A stretch of 64,000 nucleotides of DNA from Beaufortia kweichowensis (GCA_019155185.1 CM032800.1:11848001-11912000), one strand, 5' to 3'; shown: positions 13,101 to 25,339, numbered from the stretch's first letter. Program-made: numbers and translations. Notes: a model not told the origin generated them from the sequence alone.

Positions 13101-16100
13101 ACCTGTCTGGCCCAAAACATCAAGAGCTATCAGTGCCGTTGTCCAGAGGGCTTCAGGGGTCAGTGGTGTGAGATCGGCCAGGTTAAATCTCTCCGTCTCG
13201 CCACGCTCAGTCCGAGCTCCATCCTGGCCATCAGCATGTGCCTCCTTGTGTTTTTCGGTAATTATTGTTTAAATATACACGTGCCTGTAGTAGAAACCCT
13301 GTACATGTACATGACCACAGTCAAATGTTTTTCCAAAGAGTTTTTGCAAAGGTTTGGTTGATTTGCAGTTCATGGTAGATGTCGTATCTACATGATCAAC
13401 AAAAGCAGACTTTGAATTTGAGTTTTATAAGAATCAACTTTGGCCAATTGAATAGGTAAAAAGTAAAAAAAAGTTGTGTTAAAAAAGTTAAATAGACAGA
13501 TAACAAAAAGAGGTGAGAATAAAGAGGCAGGCCAGGTGAGCGTGACAGGTACAACAATGCCATGACAGACTGGCAGTGCCCTCCAGGTCTCTGTCGTTTC
13601 TGACACTCCGTCAGCGACATCACAGGCAGACACACAAATCCTTTTTAAGGCATTAGCGCATGCAGCCGGGAGAAATCAGTCATCGAGCGAGGCGAGGGAG
13701 AGAAAAGTGCTGCCAGATAATGGGATTGGTTGGGCTTGCGGTGGAGGAGATGCCTTCAGAGAAATTTGGCAGCAGACACGTGGGTTATTTCAGGATTGAT
13801 CTGCCTTTAATTAAAAAGAGGCGTCCCGCCATCCATAAGCAAACGAGTCCAAGAGATGATGGAAGGAACGGGTGGGAGCGCAGGAAAACCAATTTTGTGC
13901 TTTTTACGTTTTGCTTTGAAAAAATGTGTGACATCACACACATATAAATATCATTTTAATATCATGGCCAATACAGTATTACCAAAGCATCAACACATAC
14001 AACAAACGAAATAAAAGAAGGAAGATACAAATGAAAACAAAATTTCTCTTTTCTTTCATAGCCGTGCTGGTGGCAGTGACCGTATGGAATCAGAAGGGCA
14101 GTCGGAATAAGTTTCGCAAGCGAGGCGTGTACCACATCCCAGCGGAGCATGAGAGCTGGGAGGACATCCGGGAGAACATCCTCAACTACAACGAGGAAGG
14201 AGGAGGAGAGCAGGACCAGGTATTCCATTAACACAGGGCGGCCGGGGGCAGATATTGATTTCCTTTCAGCAAGACTCAGATCAGGGAATGACTTCTATCA
14301 GCAAGTAGATGTTTCCAGCAAGCTCCTCTAGATAGCAGCACTAAATACTTTATTCCCAAAAGATGGATGATGTGTCTCTATTTCCTTACACTCTAAAAAA
14401 ATTAAGCCCAAAACTTGTGCGGATGATGTCATTTTGATTTTGCCCGAGCCCGATCTCACGGTAATTTGTACATATATTTTACGAGTTGGCCAATTCGTAC
14501 GAATTAACATAATGTAACTCGTACAAAAACATACGATTAGTAGGAAAAAGCAACGATAACCCATTTGTGCGAATTAGCCAACTCGTAAAATACGAATTCC
14601 CATGAGATAGTGTTGGTTTGCTCAGTAGTGAGCATGAAGCGTATCAAAGTCTTGCAGAACTCATTACGTCTGTGTGAAATAAACATTTAAAGAATCGTAG
14701 AATAATCTTGTAAAATCTTATAAAAAGTCAAAATCCAGATTTCGAGATCCAGAGCTTTAGGATTCTTGTATCCCCAACACCTGAATCAGGAACAACATTT
14801 CTAATAAGTTATTATATTTTTATTCCTAACTGTACCTCTAACATTATATGGTGATGATTGGCTATTAGGAATGAATGTTGTTCCAGGAACAGCACAGGAT
14901 GTTGATGCAGGAAGATGTCGTGCTCGGGTAAATCACGTTAAGCATTTAAGAAGTTAAACAGTAAAGGTCACTGTGATTTTACACACTGTGACATAAGACT
15001 GGATGATTCTGGATAAACATTCACTATTGGTCCAAGAACAAAGTACTAACTCTGTTCTAACAATGACTTGCCTCCAAATAAATCAGAGGGAAATAAAACT
15101 GTACTGGCTCCTAATATCAGCCTTAAACCTGAGCTAAACTAAAACCTGAAAAACAGTAATTTACTGTAAGATAAAGGTTATTCTGAATTTTTCATGAATT
15201 TTCCTCATTTTAGAATAGCAGTAAACTCATCAACACCATGAAATAACACAATTGTAGCTGTGGGAATTACACTGTGATTAAAAGCAACTATGCTTAAAAA
15301 CACTATGTTATATTTGATCATCTTTAAAAGTAGTCACACTTTGTCTAGAATTTGTAAAATCATACTCTTGACATTTCATCATTCAGCTTCTTGACGTCTC
15401 AACCTGAGAAGCTTTTTAAACAACACTGAAGAAATTTCTATCAATGCCTAATGACTCTTATTGGCTGCTTTTTATTCATTATTTGCTTAAAGTAATAATA
15501 TTTTTAAATACAATTTTAATTAATAAATTATTATGTTGGCACAATTATATATTTCATTTGAGCTACAAGAAAAGTATTTAGATTCATTATTCTCAACAAG
15601 ACACTAAAAACCAGAATTCATAAGTGTTGCTTTTGTATCCACAGAATGCCTATGACATAACAGAGCTGAAGAGGCCGCTGTGCTCCAGTCTCTCTCAGTC
15701 GTCCTCGTGCACCACCGCACCCCTCATCAAGTCCTCTCAGGGCTCTCAGGAGGAGGTTCACCCCTGCGGGAACATTGCCAACGGATCCGCCCTGCCGTAC
15801 CGCCGCGGTGCCAACTGCCCCGCCCACTGCTCCATGGACTTCAAGAGCTACGTGTCGCGCATCATCTGGGAGGCGGACAATGACAGCGCGTCCTTCCCCA
15901 TGGACACCTACAGCGTGTACTGCATCGAGGGAACGGGCTCCACCGCGGGCAGCCTCAGCTCACTGGGATCGGCCATTTCAGAGGAGGACTTCAGTTGCGA
16001 TTCCTTACGGCACTGGGGCTCCAAGTTTGAAGGTCTGAGCGAGCTGTATCGCAGACCGGAGCTGGCCATGCCATACATGGATACTGTGCAAAGCCAAAGT

Positions 16101-16142
16101 CAGGGTCAGTCACTAAACCGGAGCCAAGAACAGCATCAATAA
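1158..16142 (+). CDS. Type III classic cadherin (Hz-cadherin-like), 3' portion of gene
   Basis: Calcium-dependent cell-adhesion receptor coupled to catenins. Seventeen exons read in one consistent phase: 1158-1441, 1711-3328, 4368-4461, 6716-6900, 7061-7296, 8455-8732, 8835-9049, 9790-9917, 10239-10366, 10747-10870, 11327-11507, 11598-11764, 11842-12106, 12740-12920, 13004-13257, 14062-14219 and 15645-16142 (stop). That is about 1,660 residues; the N-terminus lies left of the window. Order seen: about six cadherin repeats with linkers such as NDEAPIF, DINDNAPVF, DVNDHPPVF and DVNDNGPEF; a membrane-proximal non-repeat region (4368-8650); EGF; laminin G; EGF; laminin G; two EGF-like units; a membrane helix split between the 13004 and 14062 exons; and a tail with NILNYNEEGGGEQDQ and SLGSAISEEDF...WGSKFEGLSELY, matching the p120- and beta-catenin-binding regions of classic cadherins. 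Known: this architecture is invertebrate CadN-like and survives in birds and fish (Hz-cadherin) but not mammals. The assignment to that orthologue is by architecture only. Confidence 0.93.
4685..4830. mobile_element. Possible DNA-transposon-derived repeat in cadherin intron 3
   Basis: TTTGTTCACACTTGCACCC followed by short inverted AAATC(C/A)GAT(T) words (AAATCCGATT, AAATCAGATT) is like a common cyprinid non-autonomous DNA element. Ends and target duplication are not clear. The rest of this 2.25-kb intron (4462-6715) is AT-rich, with a GA microsatellite at 6508-6528. Confidence 0.35.
6508..6528. repeat. (GA)n microsatellite
   Basis: Run of GAGA dinucleotides in cadherin intron 3. Confidence 0.85.
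7036..7057 (+). repeat. (TG)n tract abutting a 3' splice site
   Basis: About ten TG units directly before TATAG, the acceptor for the cadherin exon at 7061. The intron (6901-7060) is only 160 bp and has no ordinary pyrimidine tract. Confidence 0.85.
7743..7844. repeat. 17-bp tandem minisatellite, six units
   Basis: Unit GATGCATGCTGCTGATT repeated head to tail at 7743, 7760, 7777, 7794, 7811 and 7828. The first unit has GATACATG; the other five are identical. Lies in a cadherin intron (7297-8454). Units contain TGCATG, the RBFOX-type hexamer. Confidence 0.95.
8276..8318. repeat. (AAAATA/AAAT)n simple repeat
   Basis: A-rich tandem pentamers and tetramers in the cadherin intron before exon 8455. 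Confidence 0.75.
10915..11110. mobile_element. Decayed non-autonomous DNA element in cadherin intron
   Basis: Includes a degenerate form of the TCACCC...CCTCATGT-type module (TTCCTCATCCTCACGCCCAT) and a segment (TAATCCAAATGACTCTAGTG) that I associate with abundant zebrafish-like MITEs. Boundaries approximate. Confidence 0.4.
12340..12605. mobile_element. Palindromic MITE (common cyprinid type)
   Basis: Two inverted arms, GAACACAAAAGAAGATATTT (about 12403-12422) and AAATATCTTCTTTTGTGTTA (about 12500-12519), surround a loop with GTTGACTTCCATCATATAAA. Outer parts TGTATGACTTTCTTTCTTC and TGACATGAGGGTGAATAAATG are typical of a very abundant cyprinid element. Lies in the cadherin intron 12107-12739. 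Confidence 0.75.
14453..14608. mobile_element. Foldback MITE with near-complete palindrome
   Basis: The left end ATCTCACGGTAATTTG...TTTTACGAGTTGGCCAATTCG is mirrored by the right end CGAATTAGCCAACTCGTAAAA...CATGAGAT. Arms of about 45 bp face each other over a short core with ACTCGTAC. Lies in cadherin intron 14220-15644. Confidence 0.75.
15205..15500 (-). mobile_element. Tc1/mariner-like terminal fragment, copy 1
   Basis: Shares AGTAAACTCA...ACCATGAAATAACACAA, GTAGCTGTGGGAATTAC, and TAGAATTTGTAAAATCATAC with copies near 22.2, 41.6 and 62.0 kb. Read on the opposite strand, its layout follows the 3' end of fish Tc1-like elements (end of the transposase frame followed by the terminal segment). 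Strand assumes that reading. In the cadherin intron. Confidence 0.65.
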
Positions 16143-17660
16143 CGGAACCTTCAAGCTCAGCATTTATGTGTTTTTCTTTAGTTTGAAATTGCTTCTGATT
16201 TGTGCGTTTTTGCAAAGCTTTAAAGAGCAACTGGAGTGGGAGAATTCATTCGCTTTATTTATTGAGTAAGAACTGTTAAATGTACTTATATTTATTTTAG
16301 TTTTGGGATGAACTTTAAGTACGGAACAAAGCCAACAAATCACCATGTGTCCTTTGTCTGAGACATTTCAGTAAGGTCACAACTAATGCTGCAGTCCATT
16401 CAGTTTAAAAAAATTCAAAGTTTCCATTCAAACCATGTAAGATAAAATGATAACCATTTACATAACAAATCTACATAACACAACACGTTTCATAACTGTT
16501 TGCAGAGATACAGACAAAGATGGTAAGTGATTTTCTTTCGATGCTGGCAAGGCCAGTTTGCTGGCATGATTGTTTGCATATTTGTAGCATTTCTTTTCAC
16601 ATAATCAATCAACACAAAACCATAATGTTTATATGGAAGTCGAACATCCGACATCTGAATGGATCGCAGCATTACACCCAGCTGTTTGCTGATCATGATG
16701 TAACGTTTTGTACACCGAGACACTCTTGTTTTAATAGATCCAGCTGCACTAGTGATAAATGGCCACTTCTGAATTTTACCTCTAAAGCATAAATTTGCCA
16801 AAAGAGGCTTATGAAGACACAGACAGATTTCATAGGTGACTGATGTGCCAATAAATCAAAATCTGCTCAGGCAACGACTGCATAAGTTGCATTTCCTTCT
16901 ATCTAGTGGCATTGAATTTTTTTATTCTGGTATAAATCTGTATTCTGTATTCATTGCATAGGCATTTCTGGGGGCTTTTTTCTTTCCTTTTTTATTTTAA
17001 TGTGAAGGACATAGTGTGTGATCCCAGTAAATTGTGAAACATGGATTCACTGTTGTCACGAGCAACACCGGATGAATGTATCGTGTTAAATAAGAATAGC
17101 CGTGTCAACACTCCATTGTGTCAAAATCAGTTTTTAAAGTTGTCAAACGTCAGCAGATGCAGCGCAAAAACAATCACAAAAATGCTTATAAATATTTTAA
17201 ATTGCAATATTGCTAACAAAAGATCTGTATAGTTCTATTTTTATTGTTGTGAAATATTAGTCTGACAAATGTGCAGACTATATTTTGTAAAAACAGGAGG
17301 TCTCTCTTGTGTTCTCAAGGTAAACCTCTCTAATCTGTCAACTGTGTACACAATTCATGTCAACCGTATGTGAGTATCATAAATTGTGGAACCAATACAA
17401 ATAAATTGGGGTCAAGCTTACACATGGCCACTGTATGTGTCAGAAGCTGATCTGAGAGCAGTAGGCAAAGTCAGTTCATGTGGCTTGTAAACAAGAGCTT
17501 GAGGCCATTGCCACAGTGGCTTATAGTGACACTAAATTTATTGTTTTGTAAATTTGCTTATTGTATTGGCTAAAAAGACTTTGTCCGAGCCATGTAAATA
17601 ATGTACATAAATGCTTTTCTAGGGATCTAACATCTGATATTCCTTTTGTATATGAATTTT

Positions 17661-17666
17661 AATAAA
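17661..17666 (+). terminator. Poly(A) signal of the cadherin gene
   Basis: AATAAA about 1.52 kb after the stop codon, followed by T-rich and then GTGG-rich sequence, giving a 3' UTR of roughly 16143-17690. No earlier AATAAA of equal context was noted. Confidence 0.6.
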
Positions 17667-17690
17667 TGAAATTCCTTTTCCTTGAACCAT

Positions 17691-20207
17691 TGTGGGAGTG
17701 TGGTTCTTCTTAAACATACTGAAATGATGTACGATTTGTCCATTTCACAGTGAGACCTTCCTTCCAAGTGTAAAGGGATAATGTTCGGTGATGTTTTACT
17801 GTCACCCTGTGGTGACTTGATGTAAGTGCAGCTTCGTGATTCTCAATTCCGTGTTGGCTACGCCGAATTGGATCAATAAATTAATTATTCAAGCAGCTAA
17901 ACTAGTACAAAAGATTATGAAACCCAGTGTTCTCTTTTGAGGGACAGAGAGAATGCTGCTGGAGTTGCTAATGGCAGCTTGTGACGCATATTTGTCTTTC
18001 ATCTCCTGATTTCTTATCTATATATGTTCCTCCCTTTCCTCTTCATAGTAAACACTGGTAGCTTAATTTTCCTCCTTATGTCTGTCTAAAACCAGTGTGG
18101 GTTGGGATGGCAAGTTCGGTTAAAGAGAGATTATTGGTTTTTAAATCATGTTTTCAACCATCAATATCATGGAAAAATTAATGTCCAGAAAAAAGGGATG
18201 AGCCTTTTGATGTTTTCAATCCAACTTACTGTTTTAAAGGGAAATTGGTTTACACAATAAAGAAATTGTTATAATTGGTAAAGGTTATTAAAAAGCTAAA
18301 ATGTGAATACAGTAATCTCACTCCTGTCTGCTATCCACCAACACTGCTGTTACATGTGTACATGTGAATATATACACACAATTGATACTTGGACAAAGTC
18401 AGATATTGCAAATTTTAAATATATGTTCCCTCATTAACAACTATGATAAAACTATGAAAGGGCCCTTTAGCTATTTACTGTCCTTCAAGCCATCATAACG
18501 CAATGGTATGTGGGACACATCATTAAAAAAAGGCACACATACAGATTGTTGTGTCTGGAGTGCTTTTTGTCTTGGAGGTTCTTGCAGGGGGGTTGAGAGT
18601 TCAGGAGGAGGAGGCGCTAAGGAGGGGGTGATCGTTCCCCAAACTTCCCAACAATAACTCACGCAACAGGGGCTTTGTAAGGACAGTCTATGGTCTGTGC
18701 GCCAGTCACATGTCTGAAAGACACCTCAATGCAGTGGGTCAAACACTGCATTAACATATAGCAGCCTATCTGGGTAACTTTATCATTATTGCGATACATA
18801 ATAACAAAAAGAGACCAATTCATTACAATATGGCCAAAACTAGCTTCTAATTGTCTAGTCTTTAGCTCTAAAGAGACTTAAAAACATAAACAATCTGAAG
18901 ACATAACACATTGTATATCAAAAGAAGCTTGTGTTTCTCATCTTGTCACTCATAGGTTATCTGAAAGTGAGAAAAAAACACTTCCAGATAACGCTTGCTT
19001 TTCCTGGAGGGTTTAGGTGTTAAAATGACACCTTACTGCCATCATTAGCACAATTTTACTACACCAAAAGGCACCAAAGGTCACTTTCTCATGCTTTTCA
19101 GTATGTTTGTGATTCATCTGGAATTAAAAATGATTGAGCGGTTTAAAATCGTCAGTCTATGCCGATTGTTGGTTACACCTGTGGTTATTTTGCTATGACA
19201 CCTGTGTGAAATTGATGAAAACTTCACACAATCATTAAAATGACTGTTGAGTAAGATGTTAGTTGATGATAATTTGCCAAACAGACATAAAAACTCATTT
19301 GACTTTTTAATTTCACATTACAACAGTCAGGTCATTGCTATTCGTAAGCATATACATCTTATGTACAATTCATATTTTACAGTGTTCTTATTCAAACAAT
19401 GTAGTTTACAACCACTGGCTCTTCAATCCAGGAGTACAAATTAGGCTATGCTACACAAAAAGATAAAGCAATAAATTCATAAATAGGAAGCACCTCAAAT
19501 TCATTAAATATGCCTTTGGCATTGAGGAATAAAGAAATTGCGATTCAAACATTACAATGACAACTAAAAAGCTACCTAGAGTAAAAATAAATATGCAAAC
19601 ATGCTTTCAGATGTTTAGTTTGGTTAAACTTAGGAGGGGGTGAAGCAGTCAAGTCTTTCAGGAATGTCTTCCATCACATGAAAATAAAGATGCGTGGGAA
19701 AGACTTAGTATATTAAAAAAACAAGCACAAACTCTGCTTGACATACAGGGTTTTCCTGTACAACAACCACACCTTTGAAAAAGCACCAAGTTATTGGCAA
19801 AGCAGATCTGCAACACAGTTTTAAAACACATTCAGAATAAAATTAAGTCATATTTACACAATATAAACTGTAACATGAAGCAGCACATGTGCATACAACC
19901 CTTTAACTGACAACATGGCCAGATTTTATGCACGTTTCAAGTCTGAGAATGTCAGGCACGTTGTTTGATACTGATGGGAAAAATACCTGTTTTTTATTTC
20001 ACAGGTCTGAAAAGTCTGTGACCTACAGTATCTTAGCTTCTCATATTTTGTTTCCTCACAATTGTCTCCCAAAAACTTTACAAAACCCAGCCGTGGAATG
20101 AACTGAGGTACCGCACACGGCTGTTAGTTTCTCTGGGTGTCTTGGACTAGGAGGTCTGTGTGGCAAAATGTCTCTGGACTGACTTCAGTATGTTGTCCTC
20201 GAAGTGA
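17691..20207. other. Intergenic stretch and ccne2 3' untranslated region
   Basis: Between the two convergent genes. The part next to 20208 must hold the ccne2 3' UTR; an AATAAA on the minus strand is at 19993-19998, only about 210 bp after the stop, and the UTR may run further. A pyrimidine/purine-biased patch at 18560-18630 (GGAGGAGGAGGCG) is the only local oddity. No gene seen. Confidence 0.45.
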
Positions 20208-22991
20208 TCAGACATTTGCAGGTTTCTCTGTGCTTTTAGGTGGGGTCAGTAATCCCCCTATAGCCAATGGAGACATTCGATCCAAACTGTCCTGTTGCCG
20301 GTCATGTGCTTCACCCTAAAAAGACAATAAAGAGTGCGTTTTAAACTTAAATTATGATTAAACCCAAATGTGGAGGTAGTGAATGCATGACATAAGACTC
20401 ACCAGCATGGTTAGGTAGTCTGCATGGGTCTGTATATTATGACGATCTTCTGACGCCACTTTTTTGAAAGCCTTTAACTCCGGTGTGGGCCACTCACGTA
20501 CAGTCCTCACAAAAGGATTCATCCACCGAACACAGCTTGATATGCTGTCCCATGTCAACCCTGGTAAGGAAAAAAAAAAGCTTTAAAACTGATCAGTTCT
20601 CATTATTTATTAGTTGCACATACTCAAAACGTAGAAAGAACTTTTAAATGTACCCACAAGTCTCATGACGCTTACCTGATACCTTATTGACCGTTTCAAA
20701 TGATGTAAAGTGACAAAACACTGCAGCAGCTAAAACTCCATACTGGTAATCCAAAGAATTTATGTCCAAAATGCAAAGATCCAACAACTGTAATGAGAAA
20801 ATCAATTGTTGACAACAGTCCAAATGTCAAGATCTAACAAACAAATCAACATTTGAATTTTCACCTGTGTGATCTGGATGTAGGTTTCCTGAGAGAACTG
20901 AGGAATGAGGAAATTTTCATCATCTTGTAAAGAGTAAACCTGAGAGTAGAGCTTCAGCCATGAGATGACCGTCTCTGGACAGAGCTCCCATTTTAATGCC
21001 TTCAACATGACAAGCTCTTTTGTGAGAATTTCCTCCTCATTACAGGCTCCGTCTGTCACATAAGCGAACTCGTGAAGCTTCGGAGGATAAATTTCCTGAA
21101 AAACAAAAATCAGAAAGATGTTTATGATAGTCACATTTGTATGGTATTGTCATCAAGAAACTTAATTTCAGTTCAACAAAACAGATTCAGGCCAACTAAA
21201 GTCATACAAATTTAACTACCTCCATCTTTGAGGCAATGAAAAGTGATGTTATCCCGATGAGCTGTAGCTGATCCTTGCCGATATCGTTCTGAGTCAGCAT
21301 GTAGCGATCGAAAATATCCTGAGCCAAGTAAAATGTCTCCCGATGGAGCGTGTAAACCTCACTGACCTGAACAAATCAGTTTTAAACATCACAAAATCAG
21401 TGGTGTATATAGATAGTGTTGACGGTTTATCAAGTATATTAAATCAGCTATGTATATAGACCATCTTGATAGTTTATCTCCTGCATTTCATCATGAAAGG
21501 AAAGCCACTGACCTCCATGAGCCAGTCCAGCAGAATGGACCTCATTTTGGGCTGCAGGGATGGATGTTGCTGGATGAAGCCCTTGTCATGTACGTACTTC
21601 AGCTCCTTGTTCAGCATCTTTATCCACACGTCATCTGAACTGGCCCAGCTGTCAAGAAAAGCACATTTAAGTCATTAATAAAAATACAGTAGTCCTACAA
21701 ATACTTAATGTTATTAAATGCACTTTCAGAATATGGAAGAAGCAATCTCTGTGAACAATGTGATTTATTAATCTTTCTGGTAAAAACTGTGTGATGTGAT
21801 CAGTACCTACCTGAGGTTTGGTAGCGGAGAGGGTTTAACAAAGAGGTTTTTGAACTGGAAGCGCTTAAAACCAGAAGGATTACTGGTTTCTTGAAGCTCT
21901 TTCTGAGGTGTTTCAATTAAGACACTGGGAGTAATATCACCTTCAGAACAACGGTTCTAAAAAAAAGAGAAAGAAAAATCTGTTACTAATGGATAATATT
22001 TATAAATGAGTTGGCTGAATAATTATTTATAAAACAGCACTAAATTAGAAGCAGCATTACTCATGTAATTACATACCTATAAAGATGCATTTAAACTACA
22101 TATATATACATTATTTAGCAAAATGTTCCTCTGATTTTAGATTCATATATGCGTTTATTTTAGTACAGGACTAGTCGAAAGTTTAGAAACATTTACTGTT
22201 GTTTAGATGTTTTTCCACATTACAGAAAAGTAGTAAACTCATGAAAACCATGAAATAACACAAGTGTAACAGGGGGAATTACATTGTGACTAAGTAAGTA
22301 ATCCATATTTTATTTACATTAAAGCTTATGATGTACCATGTTATTCATAAAACACTGTTTAAATCATAAAGTTAACTAGTAATAATGTTCACCAACGGAG
22401 AACTCCAGACAATTTTCCAGTCAATTAAGCAGAAAGGAAACATTTTCGCGGGCGGGTGCTGCAGCATAAAGGAAAGAAACGCGGGAGGTTCACGGCGCGC
22501 GCTGATTAACCCACTGACACCATTACTGCGCATGCCTGAACCACTGAAATATAAACACGCACTACTGCTAACACCATCAACTCTATTGTTTACAAGCATC
22601 TTCACCCTTAAGATAATCAGACGGCATATAAACTGACTCTGTCATATGAAAAACCCCACAAGCTCATTATATTGGACACAAATGAACTCACCTGAATTTC
22701 ATAGTGCTGTTTCTTAGCTGCTGAAGGGATCCTTCTATTGCACTGCTGAAACATCAGGTTATGATGTTAAATGTAAATCAAAATCATAAAGGAAAATAAG
22801 TTTTAAGTAAAACACACACTCACCTCGCCTTTTCGTTTCTTCTGTAGTTTGTTATGTTCTGGTTTGTTTTCATTTCTTTCTTGTAATGTATTGCGAACAC
22901 TACAGAAATAAATAAAAAAATTAATAATCAATGCATTATCGTTTATTAAAGGCGTTCGCAGATCGTCGAGTTCTTACCTGCGTTTTGACAT
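20208..22991 (-). CDS. ccne2: Cyclin E2
   Basis: Regulatory subunit of CDK2 driving the G1/S transition in the nucleus. Coding pieces, 5' to 3' on the minus strand: 22978-22991, 22824-22899, 22692-22745, 21811-21956, 21513-21648, 21220-21366, 20865-21095, 20676-20787, 20403-20560 and 20208-20315. They total 1,182 nt, a 393-residue protein (human CCNE2 is 404). Start MSKRS resembles the vertebrate cyclin E2 start. The first cyclin box carries MRSILLDWLMEVSEVYTLH and IASKMEEIYPPKL; the second carries QLLDLCILDINSLDYQY. The C-terminus has LLTPPKSTEKP, the T-P-P-x-S phosphodegron read by FBXW7 in cyclin E proteins (T382 and S386 here). The ATG sits in the second exon (22978-23019); a non-coding first exon ends in a donor at 23955. 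The sequence fits cyclin E2 better than cyclin E1. It is transcribed toward the cadherin gene (tail to tail). Confidence 0.96.
22150..22380 (-). mobile_element. Tc1/mariner-like terminal fragment, copy 2
   Basis: Starts with TACAGGACTAGTCGAAAGTT, resembling the outer terminal repeat of fish Tc1-like elements, then AGTAGTAAACTCATGAAAAC and ACCATGAAATAACACAAGTG. In the ccne2 intron 21957-22691. Diverges toward its inner end. Confidence 0.6.
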
Positions 22992-23954
22992 TTTCTTAAC
23001 AGTTATTGCGTCTTTTCTCCTGTAAATAAGAAACATATAAAGTTAAGTCTATTGTATGGCAGCTAATTTATATTCCGAATAAAAATATTGGCATTGCTAT
23101 AATGCATACTATTAAAATGCTGACAAACAAAAGCATTGGTGAGGAAAAAGAGGCATTAAAATACACAAACAAGAGAAAAGCTTACAATAAAATAAGGCTA
23201 TAGTTCAAACCATTGGTTGGGGGGAAGTGTATGCATGATCAGAAAAAACGATCATGCCTAAAACAATTAAAATGTAACGCTTATAACTATAAACTAGAGA
23301 CATTAACGTAAATGCAAATTACACTTCAGCAGCAGTATTATAATCCAGTGTTATTTTAGTAAAACCAGAAATACATGATCCAGTTGTGTAGGTACATGAA
23401 AGGACAGTCCGCGCCAATTTACATGAAGCGGGAGACTACAGCTGCCCCCACAAAACCCCCATTTAAAATACGTAAAATGGTCGTTTAACACCGGTTTAAA
23501 ACAAAATATGACTTGAGACACTGCTGTAGTGTAAAAAGGCGACGATGCTTTTCTTATGATCGATTATTTTCTCCATTTTTGAGAGTAGTTTGCAAAGACA
23601 CGTCCACCTACGTACAAAGATCTAATCTGGCGCCTAGCAAAACTGGCTAACTTTCAGCAACATCTCGCTACACTCACAATTACACAAGAAATCACACTAT
23701 TAGGCATCACAGGGAACAATAACTGTGATTTCCATGTAAACAACATTTCCAAAAAAGCTGCTTTTAAAGGTATTCGAGAGTTCTTCCTCAGTCGTAGCTG
23801 ACTGGCTAAAATGGTTCCACACTTCAATTTTAAGGCGAAAAGCAACATGAAACAACAACACAATCTAATTTAACACCGTGGTTACAAGACAAATAGTATT
23901 ACAATCAAAATGCTAAAAAATAAAATTTAAAAAGTGTCATGTAAGTGTCCTTAC

Positions 23955-24040
23955 CGCAGTGTTGAGTGCGAATGAATGAGTAGCTGGCGCCAAGCCTTAT
24001 AAAGTCCAGGCGCCTGCGGTCACTGCGCATGCGTGGCGCT
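23955..24040 (-). promoter_or_regulatory. ccne2: ccne2 core promoter and non-coding exon 1
   Basis: Reading the minus strand, a TATA-like CTTTATAAG (23996-24004) lies between two palindromic GGCGCC sites: TTGGCGCCAG (23984-23993), a good E2F match, and CAGGCGCCTG (24007-24016). A TGCGCATGCG palindrome, like an NRF1 site, is at 24024-24033. The exon ends GCG before a GTAAGG donor at 23955, and the next acceptor, before 23019, opens the exon with the ATG. E2F control of cyclin E genes is established; use of these particular sites is inferred. The transcription start should fall near 23970 if the TATA box is used. Confidence 0.7.
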
Positions 24041-25339
24041 ACTTCTAGCCTTTACAAATAACTCAAAACCTTGGCACTAAGTTGTGCTTTTAGGCTTAAA
24101 ATGCCCAAAAGACTATGTTCGTGGACTGTCTACGTTGAGCTGCACGGATTTGGAAACGACTATGCTGATAGCTTCGGCTAAACCTTATAGAAAGTTGGTG
24201 TTTTTCAGACTGTCTGTTTGCCGCGTTGACCTTTGGTTTAAATATTTAAAAAAGAGCGCTTTCCTGATTTCCCGGTTAAACAAATCCGGGGCTTGAGGAC
24301 CTTATGCACCATATGCGAGCATTAGCTTATGTTAAATACTGAAAATATTGAATTTACAAAGAGTTTTTGACTCTTCGGAATCAGTTCCTGGTTTAACAGC
24401 CTCCCACAGGCGGGGCTTTGGGTCGGTCCGGCCAATCAGCGTAATCCGGAGAGAAACAACGTGGTCTTGTAAACAAATCCATGAGAGAGAGAGAAGTACT
24501 TCTGACAAGACAGATAAAAAGCGAACGTGACAGTCTCACAGTTTATTAAACCATAAAGTGGTCGGTACATAAACACGCAAACGCGAAACATAAAAAGTAT
24601 TGAGATTGCTGCTGTGCAAACCGGTCAAATTACATTTAGTTATTAACTATTAACTAAATGTAAAATTATTTACATAAAATTGTTGACATGTCAGGAATGG
24701 GATTGCATTGCCCATCCGATACGTGTTTGAAGGTATAAAAAAAGTGTGATTGACATAAAGATGACACAGATTTAGTAACTAGCCGTAATCCTTACAGACA
24801 TTATAACAATCCCGCTCAACTCTCTGTGTATGATAATCTACGTCACATCCGGGATGTATTTTCAGGGAAAGTGGTCCGTGCAAAAAACCTTAAATATATA
24901 TTATTTACATTTCCCACAAATAAAAAGATCCCTGATATGTATATAATATCAATATATAAATAACCTATATAACATAAATGTTTTATATACATAAATTCTA
25001 TAGAAAATCATTTTATTTTTTGTTTGGACAATAGCCAAGCAAACCATGTACCATCCCAGTATGCAGCTGTAGTCAGCATCACTAAGTTAAATAGAGGAAC
25101 AATGTGGTAGTTAGTAATCTACATTATCAAGGTTAATAGCCACCTCTGGGATACTTTTTAGAGATTAGCTGGGTTTAGTTACCAGTAGGTATTGCTTTCT
25201 GAAGTGGAAGTCTTTCATTTTAATGTGGTGAGGTGAATTAAATTACAAAGTACACATATAATAGCAGAATAAAGCTCTCCCAGGCGGTAGTCTATAAAAC
25301 CACATAATACATATCCTTTTCGCTTTAGTAAAAGAACAA
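24041..25339. other. Intergenic between ccne2 promoter and tp53inp1 3' end
   Basis: 24,400-24,450 has GGCGGGGCTTTG and GGCCAATCAGCG, a GC box and a CCAAT box, and could be a distal part of the ccne2 promoter. The rest is AT-rich with no supported gene. Confidence 0.4.
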
